64,000 nucleotides of DNA from Imbricaverruca yamaguchii (Eukaryota > Arthropoda > Thecostraca > Neoverrucidae), in the NCBI GenBank assembly GCA_034440575.1, contig JAOTOL010001140.1:137001-201000 (forward strand), written 5' to 3'. The translations under genes were made by a program, and so were the position numbers. Each line of letters opens with the position of its first letter. The stretch's first letter is position 1. The notes beneath the pieces are model-generated. The model saw only the letters and a list, made by a program, of their open reading frames with translations, did no database searches and was not told where the DNA came from. Below, one piece after another: positions 54,459 through 64,000 of this stretch.

Positions 54459-55190
54459 CAGATCTGCCCAGTCACCGACCTGGCACGTGTCATGTCCGCA
54501 ACCCAGCCGCCATCCCTCCGTTGTGCTGGGCTTCAGAGCCACCGGTGACGGTTCTACTGATTGTGTCAGTACACTAACCTTCACTAAAAAAGGCAACACA
54601 AAGCTATTTATAGTACATAATTCCATTGCGAAAAAACAGCACAGAAGGTCCATCGCACTGATGAGTTGCACTTGGGTCATTGGGATCACCAGCACGCCCG
54701 ACGGAACAGATCCATCACACTGATCAGCTGTACTTTGGCGGGTGAGATCAGCCTCATTGGGACGAGCCTAGGCCTCGGGCTCTCACAATGGCCCATGCAG
54801 ACATGCATATTATCTAGCTGGGAATGTTTTATACTCCTACCTCGCAGTGCCATACATTATTATCAACCGTAAATCTTGTCCTGTTCCAACACTCAAGATA
54901 ATAATGGAACAGAAAATATCCAAAAAAAGAAGTCAACAAATATGGCCTCTTTGTCCTAATTGACTGTAAGGTACAAATTGGCCAGAACACCATAATGTAT
55001 GGTGAAAGTATTCAGGCCAGTTGCGATGCCCTGTTCACATTGTCAGAAATATCTTTCTACCCCGACACTCAACCCCAAAATGGACTTTGGACTCCACTGG
55101 GCCATTGCCTGGCCAAACTCCTGTTTGGCAAGCACACGGACTGGCCACCGACCGGGAGGCGGCGTCCTGAAGAGGACGCCGGACACTCAC
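54459..55190 (-). other. Intron of the synaptophysin-like gene
   Basis: Starts GTGAGT at 55190 and ends AG at 54453-54454 on the minus strand. No exon-like block is seen inside. Confidence 0.6.
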
Positions 55191-55392
55191 CACCAACGGC
55201 ATGATGCGACTCCTCGAGTAGCGCTCACTCAGCAGGCTGTAGACGGCCAGCGCCGCCGCCGAGCACAGCATGCACACCACGCCGATGGCCACGAAGAACT
55301 TGGCATCCGATGACGTGTTCGTTTGGAAGTGGAACTTGCCGTGGGAGGCTGGCGACTCACACAGCTGAGGCTCCACGACCACACCATCTAGC
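55191..55392 (-). CDS. Syp: Synaptophysin-like exon: first lumenal loop end and second membrane helix
   Basis: 202 bases with donor TTGGTG|GTGAGT at 55190 (strong) and acceptor CCGCCAG at 55393-55395. It encodes LDGVVVEPQLCESPASHGKF (lumenal), then SSDAKFFVAIGVVCMLCSAA and ALAVYSLLSERYSRSRIMPL. The SSDAxFFV motif and the following helix are typical of physins. It starts with a single base completing a Glu codon begun in the exon at 57909, and ends in phase 0, matching the next exon. Confidence 0.85.
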
Positions 55393-57908
55393 CTGGCGGT
55401 CACGATGTCGTATTGCATTCACAAGGACAGCAGACGATCTTAACAACATGCCTGCGGATACCGATAAATTAAGTCGGGAGCATCGAGGCCAGTTAATATT
55501 TCTTTCCAAGAAAATGGATGTAACACAAGCAAAGCCCCGCTCGCTTCGGGAAGCAAAATACTGACAATTTTCAAGAACAGATTGGAGAAGAATAATTAAG
55601 TTTAAAAAATAGGCTCAACAATTCATCAATGAAGTTCGCTCGCTCCGCTGGACGGCATACGAATTCTCGAGGTTACACTGCAGTGTTAGTTTCGTGTCGA
55701 TCGATCCATTGGTTCGCAAATTATGCCGGTTTAAATGCAGCCGGCTTTACCCCTTGAATTTCTTAGTGGAAATATTTCTTAATATTATCTTGATCTTTCT
55801 TGGATGATTAGAAAATATAGTCAAAAGTTACTAAGCTCTTGGCATATATTCGGTTACAACTCTTCGTCGAACCACAAACGAGCAATTCCATCTATCGGAC
55901 GAATACTCACTGCCATACTCAGGATATATGTCTTGTCAGGTCCTTGCTAAGCATAGTCTCCCCGATTTCGGAAAAGTCTAAAATTGTACTACGTACAAGA
56001 CATACATTTATGCTCATTTACTTACAATGCTAACACACGACCGTACCTGCGGTACAAATATCTGATCGAAAGCACAAGAAAACTTGTCAAATTTGGGCTT
56101 CTTTCATGCTTATCGCATATATCTGCTTTTACTTGGTAGGCATGTGCACCCCAGTAACGCTGCACCAGGGCGAAGAAAAAACAACAAAAAATCCGTAAAA
56201 TACTGTTCTCAGCAATACCTGTATGCACAACGCGCTCATGACACATATTATACATCAAATACACGCTATACACACTGAATGCATATACATGCTGAACAGT
56301 CTCTATATTATCGGTCAAGAGGTAGTGTTTGAATTTAGATCAAGCTTATGACACCCCACCACAATGCAACTTGACAGCACACATTGACTATCGGTTGTGC
56401 GTGCATTGTAAACATTTACCGTCTCTGGTACATATAGTTTTCTCCAGTCGTCACCGATCGAACCGGGAACCAGAAGACGACGGACGTACAGGTAAACAGA
56501 CATACTTTTTACAAAAATAATGCAGCAGAGAAGAGATATTAAATATGGAATAGGCTTCCTCCGCAGAAAGCACTGGCATTATGTTGCACTGGCATTATGG
56601 TGGTGGCTGTGACCTTACGACGCATTCAGCAGCTGAGGCCATACGGCGTCGCCTGCCTCCGGCCCTGGCAGGGAGGGCGGGCGCCGGGGGAATCGAACGG
56701 CATTCTGTTTCTACATGTTTCTTTATACAGTTTTCATTCCTCGTTTCTGACAATACTTTGTTTTCATATTCATCATTCACGTGAGTAGCATTATGGATAG
56801 TGGAGCACCTGCGTTTGGCAATGCAATTCCAGGCACATATGTAGGAACAGGGGGCGTGGATGTCCCCTCCCCCACTTTTCATGAAAGTTTAACATTAATG
56901 ATATGGCGATGCATTGCTAGGATCAACTTCAAGGAGGGGTTTGGCCCCTTCCACTTTTTGAGACGTTCCTAAGCCTCTGATTTCAGGTTATACAACTACT
57001 TAAGATGGGGGTCTATTACACAATAACAATTGCTCATATTATAGGTGTCTGCACACCCAGGGCCAACGAAGAACGCTGGGTACTTGTACGACGCATCGTA
57101 CTGCAAGGCCATATAGCGTAGCCAACCTCTCACGCCGATTGGTTGCTGGTAGTGTCTACCCGCATGACGCTGCGCGGGCCATATTTGTTCAGGATAACCG
57201 GGTACTAAAAGCAATCCCCCAAGGACTCTGCCTGGAAAATAAAATGTATCTATCTGTCTTAGCATTGATCTGATATATTCCCTGATATATTGAGAACATT
57301 ACCACTCCTTTCATCACACTGCAGTGCGTTAGGTTTCCGTCCACTAACTCACATATTGTTGGAGCAACTGGCTAACTGGCTTGTCAACATTTGGGCCAAC
57401 CGGTTATCAGCCTCTGACACTGACAAGCCGACGTCACTGATTATTAGGTAGCAGCCGCAGGGACTCCTGCTAACAGCGCTCACCTATTAGTGGATAGTAG
57501 GTGCTGCAGAAATAACAGCCTCGTTTGATGCACATGGCAGTGGTAAGTTCCATGTTACCACCACTCTCGGACCATGGCTGTAACATGGCTGTGCAGTGCA
57601 GGACAGAGAGAACGGTACTGGAACATGACCATATAGGACATGATGGTCATGGAATAGGGCTATGCCGGTGCAACAGTCAGCTGCTATCCAAGGAATACAG
57701 TCACAGCCAAGGGGACCATTCCTCCACCCCTAGCAACCAAAAATATGCTGGATCAAACAAGAAATATTGGTATTTTCTCCACACATAACCATACATTTTG
57801 GGCCTACTTTGCAAGCCGAAAGCGATCTGTTCCATAACGTGTTGTTTGTCGGGACCCCTTAAAAAAAAATTTCGGCTACACCCATGAACGGATGCATCGC
57901 AGACTTAC
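55393..57908 (-). other. Large intron of the synaptophysin-like gene
   Basis: Starts GTAAGT at 57908 and ends CAG at 55393-55395. GC-poor, no gene recognised inside. A possible retroelement 3' relic ends near 57255 (CCTGGAAAATAAAATGTATC). CACTGGCATTATG is doubled near 56570-56596. Confidence 0.55.
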
Positions 57909-58039
57909 TCGAACGCGTAGCTGACGTGCTGTCGAACCACATTCATGTTGCCAGTAATGTTGCAGGCGTTGGGGGTGGCGTGAAAGCTGAAGTCCGTGCT
58001 GAAGCTAGTGGTGGTGGAGAACGCCAGTATCGCGAACAA
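57909..58039 (-). CDS. Syp: Synaptophysin-like exon: end of first membrane helix and first lumenal loop
   Basis: Synaptophysins are four-helix MARVEL proteins of synaptic and other small vesicles. This 131-base exon encodes LFAILAFSTTTSFSTDFSFH (end of the first membrane helix), then a lumenal loop containing CNITGN, a candidate N-glycosylation site, and VVRQHVSYAF. Acceptor GTACGCAG (58040-58042) and donor CGA|GTAAGT (57908) are clear. It begins in phase 0 and ends with two bases of a codon completed by the next exon. The four exons give 216 residues. The N-terminal exon (cytoplasmic start and most of the first helix) was not found and probably lies upstream, above 58040. Synaptogyrin is less likely because of the SSAWA and WFIYKE motifs. 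Confidence 0.85.
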
Positions 58040-60060
58040 CTGCGTACACGGAGCCGGCATGGTCAGCGACGGTCACTCAGTGCAATGCACGATTCACACT
58101 GCGGACACATGTTTTGTCTAAGCATAGGATGGCTGGGCTTAAACATGCCCTGTGCCAATGTCAGTGGCACGGTCAACCTACCTAATATTGTCTAGGTCAC
58201 TCGACATGTGGAAGATGTGGTAAATGGAACACACTGGCGCCAAACGGAGCTAAAGAGAGCTGAGGTGTGAACTTTGATCATCATCAGGTGCAGTCCGAGG
58301 TATAGCCAGGGGAGGATATCGACAAGAAATAATATAGATAAAGCAAGAAACTTTGACATTTTCACCATGCTAGTGAAGTGCGGAATACTGGGAGCGTTTT
58401 GTTGACTTCTGAGCAACATCAGTTGTCTCACCAGGGTTGACGTTTGGATGGTTTCATCTGAACGAGACATCGAGAGAAGCCAAAGAGCTTTCTCGCGATA
58501 ATGCTATACAATTGGGACATATGGCAGACAAGAAACATTTCGGTTACATCCGCGTACCGGGCCGCAACGACGTCCTCGGCGGACAAACTGAGCTCGTTCG
58601 CGAACACGCGGTAGAGCAGGTGTTCATGTGGCATGTGTCAATGACCTCCCTTGTCAAACAAGACAATCCACTATTTGATACACGTACTTGACTGGGAGGC
58701 CTGCACGAGTACCACGGACACAAAGATATGGAGAGGATACAACACTACAACAGACTACTACAGTACACTTCAATGCAGCTACAAACTTACGAATTGCAAA
58801 ATTTTCATGAAGCCCTTGGGTTCCTTCAGAGAATCAATGCTGAACAGAACCATAACTCAGTCTTCGGTGATACCAAGAGCCCTGAAACAATGAAATGATC
58901 ATGTCTGAGTCAATCAACCAACAACCACACAGAAGGGAACAGGTGCCTAGAGCCGTTCTGATCGCATAGACGAATATCAAGGGCAACTAATGGTCACATA
59001 GCATGTGATAACTGACCGTAGCCCTGGTGATGTACACTATGCAGTAATCGTTTGGGTCGCATATCCAGTTCATCACCAAGAACCTGACTGGCTGCCTACC
59101 ACAAAAGAGCCTATAAATCATCGCGCAATACAGCAAGGATTTGCTAAAATTGCTGCCACAGAAACCTTTGAGATGTACGCGGCTTGGAAGTCTACCTTTA
59201 CAGCAGCTTAGCTTCATAAATTGAACTGCGTTGCGAGGTGATCTGGCACGACACTCGTGAAGTGGTTCGACAGTGTTAGCATTAGCCATTACCCAACTAA
59301 TGCCTTCAAGTTGTTAGCTTGATGACGAAGTGACAGCGTTGTCTTCAAGACATCTTTATCTATACCAAATGACTTATCTAAAGTGTATGTCACTACAAAT
59401 CTTCCTTTATAAAAGTTTATCATAAGAACACAAATGAAAGTAGCATGTGAAAACATAAGGCTGTTGTTGCAAATACTGTGACATTATGACATTTAAATCA
59501 ATTTGAGCGACCAGCCAGCACTTAGCGACGAGAACGTCACGGTCACCATGCCATCATCAGGGAAACACATTTCTTGAAGAAGCAGGGAACATGGATTAGC
59601 ATTGGATTTGGCGTGCGAAGAAACGTGTCGAAAATTTTGCATTCAAACTTAAAGTATTTCCATTCTGAGTGTTGGTAGCATAATGTACATAAGGTTGAAT
59701 AGGTCAGCCAGGACAAGTGCGATCTCATGTCGGAACCAACGTACGGTCGAGATGTTGTTGGACTCTGATCACGGTGCCTTTGACAGAGTAGACAGCATAT
59801 ATCCAAACGGGCTTGTTGACTATCGAGCCACAGGGCCTATACTTCTTCACTATGTACATTATCTTTCACAGCATGACAATTCATTACTTTTCTCACATAC
59901 AAGAGAATTCAACCCCTTGCCATTGCTTTCCTTTCATGAGCATGCATGCTATCCTTCAGGGAAACTAGACAATGGAGTGGGGAGTGGTGAAGTGGCATGG
60001 CCATCTCAGCGATATGCCAATAGTGACAGCCTAGGCAACATCACCTAACAGTAGGCAAAT
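58040..60060. other. Non-coding or unrecognised; should contain the missing N-terminal exon
   Basis: Several open frames without recognisable motifs, the longest 121 codons at 59683-60048 (plus). I found no start of the synaptophysin family on the minus strand here. Confidence 0.4.
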
Positions 60061-60061
60061 A

Positions 60062-60320
60062 GGGATAGCAGTATTCAAGGGGGCAGAGCCGTAGCCGCGT
60101 GGAACGGCCGTTTGGAGGCGCGTTCGATCACAGGGTGATCGAACGGTCACGAGGTGATCAAGCGTGATTTATGTCTAGATGATTTTTAATTGACTCTTGT
60201 TTATTGACATGAGAAATAGGATTATGTATGTAGTTTTATAGAAGTGTATTGACGAGATGGCTGAAAAGCCACATTATTGTGGAGACCTTAATAAATTTGA
60301 CTGACTGACTGACTGACTGA
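60062..60320 (+). mobile_element. Candidate SINE or retroelement 3' end with (ACTG)n tail
   Basis: GTAGCCGCGTGGAACGG near 60092 and GCGCGTTCGATCACAG near 60119 resemble pol III A and B boxes. The end is CCTTAATAAATTTGACTGAC extended as an ACTG repeat (60301-60321). Tetranucleotide tails after an AATAAA-like run are typical of retroposons. Confidence 0.55.
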
Positions 60321-60594
60321 CAGTGTAGCTCATCCAGAGATGAAAGAGCTACTCGACATGAAAAAGCCAAAGTTGGTTTTGTAACATATGCTAAGTGGAT
60401 ATGCTTAATGGTCAAAGCATTCGATCAAAATTTGAAGAGTACAAGTGTTATGTTACTGAGGATGGACCAGATTTTGTTTGAATTACTGAGGCATGGGTCA
60501 GTGAGGGGCATTTTGAGGATAACTTGCAGGACCAGGGATACAATATGTTTTCGTGCAATAAGGGCCCAGCAGTAAAAAGGGGTGGATTAGTGCT

Positions 60595-60990
60595 TTGCGA
60601 ATATCTTATTATATAATAGCTTATATTCAGTTCTCAAAAAGTAGCAGGTGGGGTAAAAATGTGTTTGTGGAGTCCATTTGGCTTGATGTCGCTGTGGTAA
60701 AAGGCAACAGCAATAAACTGAGGATAGGAGCTTTGTACCGATCAGGAACCCTGCCACGTTCTCAGCAACTGGAGCTCGATAATGTGATTTGCGAGGAAAT
60801 CAGTAGACAATTTTTGAGGAAGTGCCTTATTGTTGGTGACTTTAATCAAAAAGGATATGAAGTGTTGATGTTACCTCCCCATCATGTAAAATGTTTAGGA
60901 AATGACTTGAAGAGGACATGTTCTTACACCGGTTTAGAACGGAACCTTCTAGGCAGGGCTCATTTTTGGATATTGTCTTCTCAAATTTAA
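60595..60990 (+). pseudogene. CR1-like endonuclease fragment
   Basis: 131-codon frame. NVFVESIWLDV and RIGALYRSG are followed by RKCLIVGDFNQ, the Asp-Asn motif of AP-type endonuclease. The upstream part continues in another frame to about 60400 (ITEAWVSEGH after a stop). The C-terminal His motif is not visible. Confidence 0.75.
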
Positions 60991-61334
60991 ATGATTTAGT
61001 TCAAGATTTGACTGTAGGACTGTAGGAGTACAGAAATTTGATCAGAGAAACCAGGTTGATGTAGCATATCTCGACTTTAGGCTTTGACAAGGTACGCCAT
61101 ACATGGTTAATGATGCAGCTTCAGGTCCATGATTTATTTATTTAAAACATGTCCTCGGCGTGCTGTCACGTTGGGCTAACTCACGATATTTAAAGAAAGG
61201 AAGATGTGTGGTCATGAGCATGCGCAACAACATCGACAACAAATAAACCAACACCCCACTGCAACACCGAGCGAAGCATTGCAGGTAGCATCCTAAAATG
61301 GATAGAGTGGGCTTTCAGATAGACAGCTGAGAGT

Positions 61335-61390
61335 TTGTTGGTTATTGGAATTTAGGGGTGCGTCGACTGCGTTGGCCATGACGGCAGAGA
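61335..61390 (-). mobile_element. I-like LINE 3'-end relic inside CR1 relic
   Basis: TTGGTTATTGGAATTTAGGG then GTGCGTCGACTGCGTTGGCC matches the 3' end family of 6910, 13562, 19860, 26972 and 30256. Minus orientation like the others. Confidence 0.5.
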
Positions 61391-61660
61391 GTGATGCTAA
61401 ATGGTACAGTTGTAGGGTGGCGAGGTCGGGGGCAGGGTCGGTCAGGGGAATGTGGGATAGGGGTGGGGAGGGGGTCGTCTTGAACTGGTGGGGAATGAAA
61501 TGTGAAAGATTGTTTGTTTTTTCTTTCGTTTTTCGTCTGGAGGACGAAAAACAGGACAAGGTGAAGACAGTCTTTCTTCACCAATAGGGTAGTAGAACAC
61601 TGGAACCAGCTGCCATAAACCATCGCCAGTAACAGCACACTGGACATCTTGAGAAACTTC

Positions 61661-62039
61661 ATAGACCAGTGTAGGCTTTCCATATTTTTGTCTTGGTAGA
61701 AGAGTACAAAATTTTTAGCTGGAGTACTACATTTTAACTGCATTCCCAAAAATAGCTACACCCTTGCTGACAAGTAACATTGTTTTAGTGGGGCTGAAAA
61801 CTAATGTTAGCATGTTTGTATGCATAAACATCTCGGCAAACTAAGGCATGTCGAAAATTTTGCTGCACTAAAAAAATTAGTTGTCCATAACCAGGTAGCA
61901 TTGCTTTAATGGACATAAAATAAATGTTAGCATTTCATGCTGTATGTACCATACAAACATTATATATGCACATATAGTTAACTACTAAGTCAACAATATG
62001 CCAGCAAATTAAATCATGAATAGGTGCAATTGTGCCAAG
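61661..62039. other. Non-coding
   Basis: AT-rich, no gene recognised. A ~60-base segment is loosely duplicated (AATGTTAGCATG near 61802 and AATGTTAGCATT near 61922). The last octamer GTGCCAAG (62032-62039) flanks the next element. Confidence 0.45.
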
Positions 62040-62877
62040 CAGGGATGCGGAGCCGGTAAATTTTTGGACGGCTCCGGCTCCGACTCCGGCTCCGGGGAAG
62101 TATCCCGGCTCTGGCTCCGAGTAAAATGTCCCGGCGGCTCCGGCTCCGGCTCCGGGCAAAATGTACCGGCTCCGGCTCCGTACATCCCAAACGTGATCGA
62201 TCCATTAAGTAAGAGCTAGGGGGATGTTAAAAAAAAGTTAGCCGCGACCACTCAGAGGCGCAAACTCCAGGCAATTATAAGCAACTTTCCCATATAAATC
62301 CTGTATCTATCTTTAAATAAACACCCGCCCCCGCCCAAATCACTTTTCGGTGTTATGCCCTCATAAACTGACGCTCGCTTCGTGCAGTAATGGGGCAATC
62401 AGAAGAGGGGAGACTCGAATCAACAACACTCCCCATCCCGTGAACTGTCCAAGGAACACCATTGTTGTAAATTGTAATGTTGGACTCCCATCTCTAATAA
62501 GGTACAAAATAACCTGTTGATGATGGAAACAATTAACTTAACTAAACCAAACATGGAACTATTGCATTGACTACTGAGGCTAGAATATGGTTATTGGTTA
62601 TTCTACCATTATTTGATGATACTTCTACATGTTACTCGTGTTTCAACATTTTTGTTTTTGAAAATGCGTTTTCATACCATACCATACCATACTAGGTATC
62701 ATGTGTTCATTTCACGCTTGCTAATTTTGTTTAATTTACACCTCTTTCGGAGTCGGAGCCGTCCTGCTTTTGACGGATCCGGCTCTGACTCCGACTCCGG
62801 CTCCGAGTAAAATGTCCCGGCGGCTCCGGCTCCGGGCAAAATGTTCCGGCTCCGGCGGCTCCGGCTCCGCATCCCTG
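62040..62877. mobile_element. Non-autonomous hAT-type element with GGCTCC-rich ends
   Basis: 838 bp between CAGGGATGCGGAGCCGG (62040-62056) and its exact reverse complement (62861-62877), a perfect 17-bp inverted terminus. Flanking octamers GTGCCAAG (62032-62039) and ATGCCAAG (62878-62885) agree at 7 of 8. Both ends hold 100-130 bp of tandem GGCTCC/GGAGCC hexamers. The interior is AT-rich without a transposase. Confidence 0.87.
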
Positions 62878-62885
62878 ATGCCAAG

Positions 62886-63676
62886 GAATGCATCTAGTGG
62901 AAAATGCCCTCAGTAGCCAAATTACTCCAAAAATATATCCATGATATGTGCAAATTGGACAGATATTACCTGAGTGTAGGTGGATGATGCATTCCCAAAG
63001 TTCACAAACAAATATTTATGATGAATAGGCATGACGCAATGTGAATACAGAAAACACATTTCTGTTGGCAGAGCTCAGGATGAATCACACTCAAACTCAT
63101 CTTCGACGGACCACACAGCCTGAATCATCCTTCAACAAACACTTCTCTGAAGGACTAGTCCCACGACTAATGAGCCGGGTTTACCCGTGACTCATTGGAA
63201 CTATTGCTAACTTCCATTGACGTCTTTCAACAGATTGGTGGTCGAGATTTCAAGCGCTCCCAAAATGCATTTCATGGCCCCGGTCAACCTTTGCACCATT
63301 CCGAGTTTGTGCGCACCATTCCCCACCGACGCATAATACGCCGCTCTGCCTCAGACCTCAAAATTGGCTCTGTGGTTAAATTAGCGAAGGATGAGATTAC
63401 AAGCCAACTTCATGAGCTATTGTAGAGAAAATGATAACAAAAGTATACTTAATCGATGTCAAACAAGTTTACTAATGCATACCTGCCACTCCTGACCAGC
63501 TCACATCGCAGATCTAATAAATATTCACAACACACCCCACGAGTAAGACATACGTGCACCGACTAACATGTTATTTGCTGACTATTGGAATATGGGTTTC
63601 AGAATATAAAATGGTTTAAGGAAAATTATACTAAAACAATCAGTCTAAAATAGTTTTATTCTCACCACCAAGAAAG
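62886..63676. other. Non-coding, unrecognised
   Basis: The 76-codon frame at 63195-63425 (plus) has no recognisable motif. No repeat family seen. Confidence 0.4.
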
Positions 63677-64000
63677 TCATTTTGCATGAAAAATATAGGA
63701 AAATAGATTGAAACCAATTCTTATTAATATTAGAAGTTCCTCGATGTGCTTGTTTAGTTCATGTCTGGAATGTTTAATTGAAGCAAGGATCGACTTGCAA
63801 GGATCCAGAGTGGCCAGACGGGAGAGCAAATTGCCGCTGTAAAACTGACTAATAGTCGGTTTTATTATTGTTGTTAAATATAGCTGGTCGGATTTGCTTA
63901 CTACAGTGCTGGAAGTACAGCTGATCACCGGGCCGCAGATGGGTCGGAATAAGATTGGAACAAGTATTACGGACCCTTCACTGACACTGATGAACGCCAA
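63677..64000 (-). other. Open frame running off the window edge, unrecognised
   Basis: 107 codons open to the right window edge, with hydrophobic and Ser/Ile-rich composition (SVSEGSVILVPILF near the edge). It could be an exon or a chance frame in AT-rich DNA. I recognise no family. Confidence 0.2.

Larger units (their letters stand above)
60380..61660 (+). mobile_element. Mosaic CR1-like LINE relic
   Basis: Pieces in the same order as a CR1-like element but separated by unrelated inserts: endonuclease part (60400-60990, with LIVGDFNQ), reverse transcriptase (61035-61125: VDVAYLDF then GFDKV), 61280-61330 (AGSILKWIEW), 61391-61411 (SDAKWY) and the C-terminus 61565-61660 (FFTNRVVEHWNQLP). Between 61333 and 61390 is a LINE 3'-end relic of the I-like family. 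Stops and deletions throughout; not functional. Confidence 0.78.

Noticed and set aside
58437..58691. Plus-strand frame near the synaptophysin-like gene
   Set aside because: No recognised motif, no splice or start support.

Overview
Eukaryotic, most likely invertebrate (arthropod-like) nuclear DNA. Evidence: spliced genes with GT-AG signals, no operons, long AT-rich intergenic DNA, (TA)n microsatellites, tRNA-derived SINEs, CR1-like and RNase H-bearing I-superfamily LINEs, and several hAT DNA transposons. The exact taxon cannot be read from the sequence.

Host genes. (1) A GC-rich gene on the minus strand starts at 26197. Its first coding exon (24110-26197) carries ankyrin repeats and a kinase fold that has lost every catalytic signature, and it resembles TEX14, the intercellular-bridge pseudokinase of animal germ cells. 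A phase-compatible exon lies at 16351-16686 and a Ser/Pro-rich candidate exon near 14144-15600. (2) A minus-strand synaptophysin-family gene has four exons (57909-58039, 55191-55392, 54258-54452, 53936-54058). Phases and splice sites agree, giving 216 residues; the N-terminal exon was not found.

Mobile DNA, left to right. 500-1535: degenerate transposon-associated coding fragment with three in-frame stops. 2081-2370: 20-bp minisatellite. 2873-6642: near-complete hAT element with perfect 8-bp target duplication and a transposase broken by one frameshift. 6905-11995: I-like LINE on the minus strand, split by a CR1-like LINE (8005-11030), which is itself split by about 960 bp of homopolymer-rich sequence that looks like poor base calls. 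21360-22375: two short-period arrays in inverted orientation (foldback-like). 30244-36577: long I-like LINE. 37880-38765: CR1-like LINE, plus strand. 39340-40790: degenerate 20-bp repeats related to 11996-12770. 43298-49845: hAT-type element with perfect 8-bp target duplication, carrying a second I-like LINE. 50342-51112 and 62040-62877: two non-autonomous hAT elements. 51490-52220: another degenerate 20-bp array. 60380-61660: mosaic CR1 remnant.

The tRNA-like SINEs (17323, 22560, 51284) end in the same AATAACTAA-type tail as the I-like LINEs, which suggests they use that LINE's machinery. All eight recognisable I-like LINE pieces lie on the minus strand. The window is mainly a stack of nested transposons around two conserved animal genes.
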